DNA of 13,666 nt, from the NCBI GenBank assembly GCA_943331855.1, contig CALQNE010000067.1:1-13666 (forward strand). Direction: 5' to 3'. Positions 1 through 7,291 of the stretch are shown here, piece after piece (the first letter of the stretch is position 1; every line of letters begins with the position of its first letter). The translations under genes and the position numbers were made by a program. The notes under the pieces were generated by a model. It was not told the DNA's origin. It did no database searches and saw only the letters and a list, made by a program, of their open reading frames with translations. Source of the DNA: Bordetella parapertussis. Its GTDB lineage: Bacteria; Pseudomonadota; Gammaproteobacteria; Burkholderiales; Burkholderiaceae_B.

Positions 1-762
1 ACCTGCTTCAAGGTTTTTCAAAAAGGTAGCGAGCCATTCTGGACAGGGCTGAGGCTGCGTTTCGGCCATTTTTTTTGCTAGAACAGGCGCACCACCAGCC
101 GCTGCCAGCCAGGCAGGTGCGTTGGTCACCTGTTGTTCGGCTAACCAGCCCTGCGCGATCTCGCTTGAAGGGGTTGCCAAGGGCAAACGCCGGCAGCGCG
201 ACAGCAAAGTGGGCAAGAGTCGATCTGGCGCGTCCGCAACCAATAAAAAAATTGTCGCCGGAGGCGGCTCTTCAAGAACCTTCAGCAAGGCGTTACCCGA
301 AATGTGCGTCAGCGCCTCAGCGGGGTAGATCAACGCAACCCGATAGCCGCCACGATGGGTCGCGTTATTAAACCAGGGGTTTAGATTGCGAATCTGCTCA
401 ACCCGGATATCTTTGGAGGGCGCACGTTTGGTTGAGCCTGTCGTTTCAATCACTGCTGTGACCTCGCCACCCTCCTCTTCGTCTTGATCAGCGCCTTCTT
501 CAAGCGCCATCACCTCAGGCCGAACACGCTTCAAATCAGGGTGATGTCCCTTCGCAACCCAGCCGCAAGCCAAGCACTGCCCGCAGGCCAAACCGTTCAA
601 GGGCGACTCGCACATCAGTGCAGCAGCCGCCGCAAAAACAAACTCACGCTTACCAATGCCGGCTAAGCCATGTACGAGCCATGCGTGCGCAAAACGTTCA
701 CGCTGTCCAAGCCATTGCTGCGCTGTTTCGATTTGCCAAGGAAAAAATTGCGCTGCGCTCAT
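1..762 (-). CDS. holB: DNA polymerase III delta' subunit (HolB), partial, C-terminus beyond the left edge
   Basis: The minus strand is open from an ATG at 762 to the edge of the window, giving 254 codons without a stop. The product is the clamp-loader subunit delta', which helps load the beta sliding clamp during replication. Visible in order are a Walker A motif GLAGIGK (residues 32-38), four zinc-ligand cysteines (C51, C60, C63, C66), an acidic linker (about 84-110), the LLKVLEEPP motif (159-167) and the SRC sensor motif (188-190). These are hallmarks of the delta'/tau AAA+ family, and HolB is favoured over DnaX because of the short length and tmk neighbour. The ATG overlaps the tmk stop (ATGA), so translation is probably coupled. 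The Walker A lysine is retained, whereas E. coli delta' has a degenerate P-loop (from memory). The C-terminal collar domain is missing only because the window ends. Confidence 0.93.
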   Translation of the reverse strand, partial: MSAAQFFPWQIETAQQWLGQRERFAHAWLVHGLAGIGKREFVFAAAAALMCESPLNGLACGQCLACGWVAKGHHPDLKRVRPEVMALEEGADQDEEEGGEVTAVIETTGSTKRAPSKDIRVEQIRNLNPWFNNATHRGGYRVALIYPAEALTHISGNALLKVLEEPPPATIFLLVADAPDRLLPTLLSRCRRLPLATPSSEIAQGWLAEQQVTNAPAWLAAAGGAPVLAKKMAETQPQPCPEWLATFLKNLEAG

Positions 763-1397
763 ACGATTCGCCGACGTTCGACGAGTTGATCGAGCTGTCG
801 ACCCAGGTGCTCACGGATCTGCTCGATGCTATGCGTTGCATCAATTATTTGAATTCGGTCGGGCTGCTGTTTTGCACGGGCAAGATAGACCCCTCGGGTG
901 CGCTCAAAAAAAGCATCGGCCTCTTTTTCAAAGCGATCCTGATCGCGTGTACGATTCAGGCGTTCGCGCGCAATGACCAGGGGCACATCAAACAGCCAGG
1001 TGCAATCAGGTTGTAAATTTGGATGCACCCACTGTTCAAGTAAGGCAATCCGGTCAATACCGAGCTCACGGCCACCGCCTTGATATGCAAATGTCGCATC
1101 GGTAAACCGATCACAAACCACCCACTGGCCTGAACAAAGCGCCGGCTCAATCACCTCGTGTATATGTTCGGCGCGCGCCGCGAACATTAACAAGGTTTCG
1201 CACTCAAGCGTCATGTCTTCGTGCAGCAGCAGTGTTCTGAGTTTTTCAGCCAACTCGGTACCACCGGGTTCGCGCGTGCAGACTACTTGCACGCCCCGCG
1301 CGGTCAGTTGATCAACCAACCACTGCACGTGCGTGCTTTTTCCAGCGCCATCTACCCCTTCTAAGGTCAAGAAAAGCCCGCGCCGATCTGTTGTCAT
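759..1397 (-). CDS. tmk: Thymidylate kinase
   Basis: This 212-residue cytoplasmic kinase phosphorylates dTMP to dTDP with ATP, a required step of dTTP synthesis. The sequence shows an N-terminal P-loop GVDGAGKST (residues 14-22), the TREPGG dTMP-binding segment (41-46), the DRF motif (96-98) followed by the YQGGGR stretch, and an arginine-rich LID region near 149-155 (RTRDQDR). Length is normal for the family. The ATG at 1397 overlaps the mltG stop as ATGA, and its own stop overlaps the holB start in the same way, so the three genes form a translationally coupled mltG-tmk-holB unit. This order is common in proteobacteria. No anomalies seen. Confidence 0.97.
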   Translation of the reverse strand: MTTDRRGLFLTLEGVDGAGKSTHVQWLVDQLTARGVQVVCTREPGGTELAEKLRTLLLHEDMTLECETLLMFAARAEHIHEVIEPALCSGQWVVCDRFTDATFAYQGGGRELGIDRIALLEQWVHPNLQPDCTWLFDVPLVIARERLNRTRDQDRFEKEADAFFERTRGVYLARAKQQPDRIQIIDATHSIEQIREHLGRQLDQLVERRRIV

Positions 1398-2410
1398 GGC
1401 TTTCGACTCAATAAATAGGTGGCCACGTTCTTGTTATGTTCAGGCAGTGTCGCGGCAAAGGCACTGCTGCCGTCTCCTTTCGCAACAAAATATAGATACT
1501 GGTGTTTCTCAGGGTTCAGTGCCGCAGTCAGGGCTGCACGTCCGCTGCTGGCAATGGGACTTGGCGGCAAGCCAGTGTGAGTGTACGTGTTATAGGCTGA
1601 ATCGACCGACAGATCCGGCTTTCGTAATTTGCCAGTGTAGTTTTCACCTAAGGCATAGATGACAGTGGGATCCGTTTGTAATGGCATATTGATTCTTAAC
1701 CGATTGCTAAACACACCAGCAATCCGATTGCGATCAGCGGCATAACCCGTCTCTTTTTCAATCAGCGATGCCAAAATCAACGCCTCATAGGGGTTTTTAA
1801 GTGAGCTGTTAGGCGCACGATTCGACCACGCCTGCTCTAAGATTCGTTGCTGAGTACGCGCTGCACGCTCGAGCAACTCGACATCTGTTGTACCGATTGA
1901 AAAAATATACGTATCCGGAAAAAATAATCCTTCTGCCGAACTCAATTGACCGCGTGGATCCAGGCGTTTTAGCAATTCTTGCTCATTTCCTGGCCCAAGT
2001 GTTTGTTTAATATCCGGATGTTGGGCCAACGCGGCACGAATCTGACGCAAGTTCCAGCCCTCAACAAGCGTAATTTGCCGCGCAGTGACATCGCCCAGGG
2101 CCATGCGGCGTAAAACGGCCCAGGGGCTATCGCCTCGGACAATCTGGTACCCGCCTGCTTTAATCTTAGTATCGAGTTCGCCCACGCGCGCCAAAGCACT
2201 AAAGCCGTGCGCATTTAATGGGATGCCCGCCTGATTGATCAGTTGTGCAATCTTTGAAGGCGTCGCACCCGGAGGCACCAAAATATCAACCCGTTCGGTC
2301 GGCAGTTCGAGTGGGCGGTGTACCCACAGATACGTGGTCGCAACGATTCCGCCCAGCAACAGGATTACAGGTAAAACCAGATAAAGCAGAAGTTTATTCA
2401 AGGCATTCAT
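1394..2410 (-). CDS. mltG: Endolytic murein transglycosylase MltG (YceG family)
   Basis: This 338-residue protein is an inner-membrane enzyme that cleaves nascent glycan strands within the chain and is thought to terminate peptidoglycan polymerisation. Residues about 7-30 form a single hydrophobic segment after a short N-terminus carrying one lysine, fitting a signal anchor with the rest in the periplasm. A LysM-like region follows (about 40-100), then the YceG catalytic domain with the SLIEKET motif. E218 lies at the same number as the known catalytic glutamate of E. coli MltG. Further conserved stretches are [14 protein letters not shown] (about 242-255) and TGLPPSPI. Length matches the 340 residues of E. 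coli. It is the first gene of the mltG-tmk-holB unit. No strong Shine-Dalgarno is visible before the ATG at 2410. Confidence 0.96.
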   Translation of the reverse strand: MNALNKLLLYLVLPVILLLGGIVATTYLWVHRPLELPTERVDILVPPGATPSKIAQLINQAGIPLNAHGFSALARVGELDTKIKAGGYQIVRGDSPWAVLRRMALGDVTARQITLVEGWNLRQIRAALAQHPDIKQTLGPGNEQELLKRLDPRGQLSSAEGLFFPDTYIFSIGTTDVELLERAARTQQRILEQAWSNRAPNSSLKNPYEALILASLIEKETGYAADRNRIAGVFSNRLRINMPLQTDPTVIYALGENYTGKLRKPDLSVDSAYNTYTHTGLPPSPIASSGRAALTAALNPEKHQYLYFVAKGDGSSAFAATLPEHNKNVATYLLSRKP

Positions 2411-2465
2411 AGGGGTGACAGTTTAATATGTATATCGACGATTCAAAAATGAACAGCTAAAGCTT

Positions 2466-3527
2466 ATGCACCCGATACTCTCCCAGACTGCGGCAACCGA
2501 GGCCCAGCGCCTGCCTGAGGCCCTGGCAATCTATCCGTTAGAGGATTTGGCTGTATTCGATGCGATTGGTGCGGATGCCCAATCGTTCTTGCAAGGGCAA
2601 CTGACCAATGACATTGCCTCCGTAGACCCTACCCAGGCACGACTCGCCGGGTATTGCACCGCGCAAGGTCGGTTATTGGCGACCATGATCATAGGCAAGC
2701 AACCCGATGCAGTCGTCCAAGATGCACCCGGCGTTTCGACCCTGATCGGCCTGATGCGTAAAGACATTTTGCCGGCTGTACTAAAGCGCCTCAGCATGTT
2801 TGTACTCAGGGCAAAAGTGAAACTCGCCCCAAGCGCCTACCAGGTGGTTGGCGTATCGATCGCAGTACACCAGTGCCCAGCACTGAGCCAGCAACTTGGA
2901 CACGCGCTACCTCAAACCGCATGGCAAATGATCGCCAGTGAAACCGGCGTATGGATCTGCGCGCCGTCGGCATCAACCCTGCCCGCTCAACAACATGTAC
3001 GCTGGTGGTGGCTGGCCAATGAGACGCACCTTGCCGCGTGCCAGGCCCTTGGGCTTAGCTATACGCGCGAACGCACTGAAGATTGGCAAAGTCAGGACAT
3101 CACTGCTGGCTTACCCTGGATCGAAGCAGGCACACAAGATTTGCTCATCCCGCAAACACTCAACCTTGACTTAATCGAAGGTGTGAGCTTTACCAAGGGT
3201 TGTTATCCCGGGCAAGAGGTTGTTGCGCGTAGCCATTATCGCGGCACGGTCAAGCGCCGGATGCATTTTGGCATGATCGAACAAACTCAAACACTCGATC
3301 TGCGTGCAGGCATCGATATATATGATGCACAGGGCTCTGAGCAAGCTTGTGGACGCGTCATTAACGTGACCCAAGTCATTGATACGCAGGCAAGCGACTC
3401 AAGCACTGCATATTTACTATTCGAAACCACGTTTGAAGCACTTGAACATAACGCACTGCATCTAGGTGCGCGCGACGGCGCTGCAATCAAGCTGGCCGCC
3501 CTGCCTTATTCGACTGTGCCGGGATAG
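2466..3527 (+). CDS. ygfZ: Folate-binding protein YgfZ (GcvT-like, Fe-S cluster assembly/repair)
   Basis: The 353-residue product belongs to the YgfZ/GcvT-like family. E. coli YgfZ binds tetrahydrofolate and supports the activity of some Fe-S enzymes such as MiaB. The diagnostic motif KGCYPGQE is present at residues 244-251, with the functionally important cysteine at C246. The N-terminal FLQGQLTNDI stretch (41-50) is also typical. It is somewhat longer than the 326 residues of E. coli, as in many betaproteobacteria. It is transcribed divergently from mltG across a 55-base gap and converges on the acyl-CoA hydrolase gene 31 bases downstream. No clear ribosome binding site precedes the ATG at 2466, and no better upstream start was found. 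Confidence 0.95.
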   Translation: MHPILSQTAATEAQRLPEALAIYPLEDLAVFDAIGADAQSFLQGQLTNDIASVDPTQARLAGYCTAQGRLLATMIIGKQPDAVVQDAPGVSTLIGLMRKDILPAVLKRLSMFVLRAKVKLAPSAYQVVGVSIAVHQCPALSQQLGHALPQTAWQMIASETGVWICAPSASTLPAQQHVRWWWLANETHLAACQALGLSYTRERTEDWQSQDITAGLPWIEAGTQDLLIPQTLNLDLIEGVSFTKGCYPGQEVVARSHYRGTVKRRMHFGMIEQTQTLDLRAGIDIYDAQGSEQACGRVINVTQVIDTQASDSSTAYLLFETTFEALEHNALHLGARDGAAIKLAALPYSTVPG

Positions 3528-3558
3528 CCCGCGCGTATTCAATACCCCCACAAGTACT

Positions 3559-4722
3559 TCAGTGGGCACCCAGCCGGTACAAAGGATGCTGCTCAACTGC
3601 AAACGGTAGGGTAAAAAACTTCTCTACCCAGGCTTCGGTTGCGTCACTTAACTGCGCGGGATTCCATTTTGGCTGCTTGTCTTTATCGATTAACAGCGCG
3701 CGAATCCCTTCTTGAAAATCACCATGTGACGCACACATTAAGCCAGCCATCCATTCAACCCGATAGGCATCTGCAAGCGAAAGATGCTTAACGCGCTTGA
3801 GCAAGGTGAACGTGAGCCGGGCTGATCCTGGGGATCCGGCCGCGAGTGTTTTAGCTGCACGCTGCAACCACGGGTCGGTATGTTCTGCCAGCGCCAGAAC
3901 CGCAGTAACGATTCGATTCAAGTCAGAACCCGCACAACAGGCCTGAATTAAGGATAGATGTTGCTGTAAGGGTCCTATCGCGACGGTCGGCGTGCTAGCC
4001 AGGCCTGCCAACAGATCATCAAGCAGTGCATCGTTCTGAAGGCGAGACTGCTGGGCACTATTGACCCAGGCTTTCGTCAGCAACTGCTCAATCAATGCGG
4101 GCCACAAGTTTCGTGTGAGGTGGTAATCCGCCAAGCCCGCAAACAAAGCATCGGCGGCACCGATCTGCGCACCCGTCAAACCTAAAAATAATCCTGTTTT
4201 ACCTGGCAGGCGATTCAACATCCAAGTGCCGCCCACATCGGGAAACAAACCAATCGAAATTTCTGGCATTGCCAACCGTGAAGTATCGGTGACGATGCGG
4301 TGACTCGCACCAATCATGAGCCCCATACCGCCGCCCATCACGATGCCATCACCCCACACAAGAATTGGCTTGGGAAAAGTATGCAAACGATAATCGAGCG
4401 CATACTCTTCGGCAAAAAATGTACCTGCATGCTGATTCTCAATCGCAGCGCGACCCTGGTTATCAACCATGCTATGGTGCAAAGCGTGCAGATCACCGCC
4501 TGCACAAAAAGCCTTATCGCCGGCGCCCTTCAACACGAGCACGGCAAGCTTTGGATCGCTCGCCCAGACCTCAATTTTATTGGCGAGAAGCCGGGTCATT
4601 TCGAGCGACAGCCCGTTTAATGTTTTTGGTGTGTTCAGTGTGGCAATGCCAATCCGCATGCCATTGGCACAATCCAGCTCTTCAAATAAAACAACCGCGT
4701 TTTCACCGAAGACTTCGCTCAT
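3559..4722 (-). CDS. 3-hydroxyisobutyryl-CoA hydrolase (enoyl-CoA hydratase/isomerase family)
   Basis: The 387-residue protein has the crotonase fold. Visible are the oxyanion-hole segment AFCAGGD (71-77), the VMGGGMGL turn (128-135) and PEISIGLFPDVGG (153-165). E154 and D162 have the same 8-residue spacing as the catalytic Glu169/Asp177 pair of human HIBCH, and the length (about 380) matches hydrolases rather than the roughly 260-residue enoyl-CoA hydratases. The expected reaction is hydrolysis of 3-hydroxyisobutyryl-CoA to free 3-hydroxyisobutyrate in valine degradation. The ATG at 4722 overlaps the stop of the upstream acyl-CoA dehydrogenase (ATGA), so the two are co-translated. The C-terminal half has the helical extension expected of the hydrolase subfamily. 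An atypical enoyl-CoA hydratase remains possible but less likely. Confidence 0.88.
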   Translation of the reverse strand: MSEVFGENAVVLFEELDCANGMRIGIATLNTPKTLNGLSLEMTRLLANKIEVWASDPKLAVLVLKGAGDKAFCAGGDLHALHHSMVDNQGRAAIENQHAGTFFAEEYALDYRLHTFPKPILVWGDGIVMGGGMGLMIGASHRIVTDTSRLAMPEISIGLFPDVGGTWMLNRLPGKTGLFLGLTGAQIGAADALFAGLADYHLTRNLWPALIEQLLTKAWVNSAQQSRLQNDALLDDLLAGLASTPTVAIGPLQQHLSLIQACCAGSDLNRIVTAVLALAEHTDPWLQRAAKTLAAGSPGSARLTFTLLKRVKHLSLADAYRVEWMAGLMCASHGDFQEGIRALLIDKDKQPKWNPAQLSDATEAWVEKFFTLPFAVEQHPLYRLGAH

Positions 4723-5873
4723 CTTACGTCAGCGCCTTTTTCAAGTAATTGGCGAGCAATAATGACTCGCATGATTTCGTTTGTTCCTTCAAGGATTTGA
4801 TGTACGCGCGTATCTCGCACCAAACGCTCGAGGGGATAATCTTTTAGATAACCATAGCCACCGTGTAACTGTTGCGCATCCAGACACACTTGAAAGCCTA
4901 GGTCTGTTGCAAAACGTTTGGCCATTGCACAATAGGTTGAAGCATCTGCAGAACCCGCATCCAACTTGCATGCAGCGAGTCGCACCATTTGTCGGGCGGC
5001 CACGGTATGCGTCGCCATATCCGCATACTTAAATTGCAAAGCCTGGAAACCTGCGAGTGGTTGTTTAAATTGCTTGCGCTCAAGCATATAGGCGTGCGCC
5101 GCATCAAGTGCGCCTTGCGCTGCACCAACTGAGCAGGTTGCGATATTGATCCGACCACCATCCAGACCGCGCATCGCAATCTTAAAACCTTCACCCTCTT
5201 TTCCTAACAGGTTTTCAACAGGGACATGCACATTTTCAAATTTGATTGCTCGCGTGCTTTGGCTATTCCAGCCCATCTTATTTTCTTTACGGCCAAAGCT
5301 AATGCCAGGCAAATCTGCAGGCACCACGAATGCTGAAACACCAGAAGGGCCGCTGCCCCCCGTACGCGCCATCACAATTAAAACATCCGTATCGCCACCA
5401 CCCGAGATAAAGGCCTTTGCGCCATTCAACACGTAATGCGACCCCTCAAGGACCGCATTGCTGGTCAGCGATGCAGCATCAGATCCCGAGCCAGGTTCTG
5501 TCAGGCAATACGAGGCAAGCTTCTCACCTGAAGCGAGTTGGGTCCCCCAGTGCGCGCGAACAGGTCCAGTGGCCCACTCACCAACCATCCACGCTGCCAT
5601 GTTGTGAATAGTTAAAAACGCTGCGGTCGAAGGATCAATGGCCGCCATCTCTTCAAAAACTAAGGTTGCATCCAGTCTAGGCAATCCCAGTCCACCGATT
5701 TCGGGCGAAGCATACATGGCGCCAAAACCCATTCGCCCGGCAAGTTTGATTGTTTCGATCGGAAAAATAGACTCTTGATCCCAACGCGCTGCGTGCGGGG
5801 CAAGTTCGCCTAAGGCAAACTCTTTTGCGGCCTGCGCAAAGGCAACTTGGTCAGCGCTTAGTTCCAGATCCAT
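4719..5873 (-). CDS. Acyl-CoA dehydrogenase, isobutyryl-CoA dehydrogenase-like
   Basis: The product (384 residues from the chosen ATG) is an FAD flavoenzyme introducing a 2,3 double bond into an acyl-CoA and passing electrons to ETF. Visible are the signature YCLTEPGSGSDA (about 122-133), the SGGGDTDV flavin/substrate region (about 157-164), GMRGLDGGRI-type helix (about 234-242) and the C-terminal LHGGYGYLKDYPLER and ILEGTNEIMR motifs. The catalytic base is predicted to be the glutamate of ILEGT, E362. Overlap with the downstream hydrolase gene points to isobutyryl-CoA as substrate, but short/branched acyl-CoAs cannot be excluded. A GTG at 5876 could also start the frame; ATG 5873 is preferred because AGGAG (5880-5884) lies 6 bases upstream of it and only 3 from the GTG. 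The rnfH stop is 22 bases upstream, so this may be part of the ratA-rnfH transcript. Confidence 0.92.
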   Translation of the reverse strand: MDLELSADQVAFAQAAKEFALGELAPHAARWDQESIFPIETIKLAGRMGFGAMYASPEIGGLGLPRLDATLVFEEMAAIDPSTAAFLTIHNMAAWMVGEWATGPVRAHWGTQLASGEKLASYCLTEPGSGSDAASLTSNAVLEGSHYVLNGAKAFISGGGDTDVLIVMARTGGSGPSGVSAFVVPADLPGISFGRKENKMGWNSQSTRAIKFENVHVPVENLLGKEGEGFKIAMRGLDGGRINIATCSVGAAQGALDAAHAYMLERKQFKQPLAGFQALQFKYADMATHTVAARQMVRLAACKLDAGSADASTYCAMAKRFATDLGFQVCLDAQQLHGGYGYLKDYPLERLVRDTRVHQILEGTNEIMRVIIARQLLEKGADVR

Positions 5874-5879
5874 CACGGT

Positions 5880-5884
5880 CTCCT
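5880..5884 (-). promoter_or_regulatory. Ribosome binding site of the acyl-CoA dehydrogenase gene
   Basis: AGGAG on the minus strand lies 6 bases before the ATG at 5873 and 3 bases before the alternative GTG at 5876. The spacing selects the ATG. It is one of the strongest Shine-Dalgarno matches in the window. Confidence 0.75.
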
Positions 5885-5895
5885 GTCGTACTGTC

Positions 5896-6276
5896 TTAGA
5901 TAGTTAAATCATCAATCGGCATTTTCTTTTTGATATTACGCACTTTTTCACGATGAATGGCACGGCGGCGACGGGCAGCTTTGGGCTCGACAACAAGCGC
6001 GCGATAGATCTCGATTCGATCGCCCTCACGCAACACTGTACCTAAATCGCATCGTTGCCCAAATATACCCACCTTGACAATTTCTTGAGCCGGCAGAAGG
6101 CCGCTTAACTTGAGCGCCTCATCCACGCATGTGCCCGCAGGTACGCTTAGCGAAACTGACGAAATCTGCTCTGGTCGAGCAAAACACACAGAGACCTGTA
6201 ACGTTAGCGCGTCGACGCCAGCCATGCCCTGTCGCGCAGCCGACCCAAAACTTGGTGGTACTTCAGTCATTGCCAT
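5896..6276 (-). CDS. rnfH: RnfH family ubiquitin-like protein (RatB)
   Basis: This small soluble protein (126 residues from ATG 6276) has the beta-grasp RnfH fold. Matches to the family are the SVPAGTCVDEALKLSGLL segment, the KVGIFG strand, and LREGDRIEIYRALVVEPKAARRRRA near the C-terminus, which is followed by a very basic tail. The biochemical function is not established; the family is named after rnf operon members but is usually found, as here, directly after ratA. The open frame extends upstream to an ATG at 6357, deep inside ratA, and that part does not resemble RnfH. ATG 6276 has AGG 6 bases upstream; ATG 6270 is an alternative (124 residues). Both overlap the end of ratA, suggesting translational coupling. 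Confidence 0.85.
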   Translation of the reverse strand: MAMTEVPPSFGSAARQGMAGVDALTLQVSVCFARPEQISSVSLSVPAGTCVDEALKLSGLLPAQEIVKVGIFGQRCDLGTVLREGDRIEIYRALVVEPKAARRRRAIHREKVRNIKKKMPIDDLTI

Positions 6277-6700
6277 ACATTGCCTGAGCGCGTTGAGTAA
6301 ATGAATCGATAAAACTTGAGGCAATACGATTGAAGATGGGGCCGACCAAAGCCTCAAGGGTACGACTAGAAAACGCGTAATTCAATGTAAACAAGACCTT
6401 GCACGCATCTTGAGCAAGCGGCGAGAACACCCATTCTCCGGTTAACTCAGAGAATGGACCGTCGACTAGCTTCAGATCAATTTTATGCGGGTAATCGTGT
6501 TGATTTTGTGTTGTGAACGTTTGACGAATACCCGCTAGGGCGATCGTAATTGAGGCCCGCATACCATGATCGCTGCGCTCGGTCACAACAGCTCCGCCGC
6601 ACCAGGGCATAAACTCAGGATATCTCTCGACCTGCGCAACCAGATCAAACATCTGGCTCGCACTAAACGGCACTAGGACAGAACGCTCTACGCAATGCAT
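6263..6700 (-). CDS. ratA: RatA/Coq10 family START-domain protein
   Basis: This 145-residue soluble protein has the START/polyketide-cyclase fold of the Coq10/RatA family: an N-terminal RSVLVPFSASQMFDLVAQVERYPEFMPW-like strand-helix (residues about 6-33), a central strand region ending in LVDGPFSELTGEW (about 78-90), and a long C-terminal helix with a conserved IFNRIASSFIDSF segment. Homologues are linked to ubiquinone binding (yeast Coq10); E. coli RatA was reported to inhibit 70S ribosome assembly. Which role applies here cannot be read from the sequence. It is divergent from smpB across 67 bases, an arrangement conserved in many proteobacteria, and overlaps the downstream rnfH. No clear Shine-Dalgarno precedes the ATG. 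Confidence 0.93.
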   Translation of the reverse strand: MHCVERSVLVPFSASQMFDLVAQVERYPEFMPWCGGAVVTERSDHGMRASITIALAGIRQTFTTQNQHDYPHKIDLKLVDGPFSELTGEWVFSPLAQDACKVLFTLNYAFSSRTLEALVGPIFNRIASSFIDSFTQRAQAMYGND

Positions 6701-6767
6701 CGTGTATCAGGAATGGTTGATAGAATAGAGGGATTTTACCGATATCACACCAGAAGTCTTAGGCCCT

Positions 6768-7226
6768 ATGAGCATTATTGAAAATCGCAAAGCTTTTCAC
6801 GACTATTTGATCGAAGAACGCTTTGAGGCAGGCTTGGTGCTGCAAGGCTGGGAAGTCAAAGCGATTCGTGAAGGCCGTGCACAGCTCAAAGAGAGCTATG
6901 TGGTTGTACTTGAGGCCGAATTATGGCTAATCGGGATGCATATTAGCCCTTTATTGTCTGCTTCAACCCACATTTTGCCTGATGCCACCCGCACCCGTAA
7001 ATTACTGCTCAAAGCTGAAGAAATCAGCAAATTGATCGGCAAGGTTGAACAACGTGGTTTTGCCTTGGTACCTATTAATCTACATTATAAAAACGGTCGT
7101 ATTAAGCTCGACTTTGGTCTGGGCAAAGGTAAAAAACTACACGACAAACGTGACGCCTCGCAAGAAAAAGACTGGGCCCGCGAAAAAGAACGTCTCATGA
7201 AACACGATACGCGCACGCGAGATTGA
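6768..7226 (+). CDS. smpB: SsrA-binding protein SmpB
   Basis: The 152-residue protein binds tmRNA and delivers it to stalled ribosomes in trans-translation. The sequence begins with the typical [18 protein letters not shown] segment and continues with the family core [20 protein letters not shown] (about 26-45) and the [12 protein letters not shown] region (about 117-128). It ends in the positively charged tail that folds in the ribosomal decoding channel. Length is normal. The ATG at 6768 has AGG about 4 bases upstream. It is divergent from ratA and converges on ppsA. The ssrA gene itself is not in this window. Confidence 0.98.
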   Translation: MSIIENRKAFHDYLIEERFEAGLVLQGWEVKAIREGRAQLKESYVVVLEAELWLIGMHISPLLSASTHILPDATRTRKLLLKAEEISKLIGKVEQRGFALVPINLHYKNGRIKLDFGLGKGKKLHDKRDASQEKDWAREKERLMKHDTRTRD

Positions 7227-7237
7227 CAACATTAATG

Positions 7238-7269
7238 AAAAAAGCGAAGAAACCGGTTGGCTTCTTCGC
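7238..7269 (-). terminator. Intrinsic terminator of ppsA (between smpB and ppsA)
   Basis: On the minus strand, an 8-bp stem (GCGAAGAA pairing with TTCTTCGC, 7244-7251 and 7262-7269) is followed directly by six T residues (7243 down to 7238). It begins 22 bases after the ppsA stop. There are two further pairs inside the stem (CC with GG, after one mismatch) around a GGTT loop. On the plus strand the hairpin has no T tract, so it is a weaker candidate for ending smpB transcription, although it starts only 17 bases after the smpB stop. Confidence 0.85.
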
Positions 7270-7291
7270 CTTCAGCTCAAAACACATTGCC

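Noticed and set aside
618..1016. 132-codon plus-strand open frame opposite holB/tmk
   Set aside because: It lies opposite well-conserved codons of tmk and holB and its translation resembles no known protein.
2449..2460. Three-codon leader ORF (ATG to TAA) just before ygfZ
   Set aside because: Too short to distinguish from chance and without a ribosome binding site.
3547..3566. CCCAC...GTGGG inverted repeat at the ygfZ/hydrolase junction as a terminator
   Set aside because: Only a 5-bp stem with a 10-base loop and no T tract on either strand.
4365..4748. 127-codon plus-strand open frame opposite the hydrolase gene
   Set aside because: Shadow of the HIBCH-like gene; composition is unlike a real protein and no start signal is seen.
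5896..6700. ratA-ratB as a toxin-antitoxin module
   Set aside because: The names suggest it, but RatA is a Coq10-type START protein and RnfH is not shown to neutralise it. The pair is widespread in chromosomes as ordinary housekeeping neighbours.
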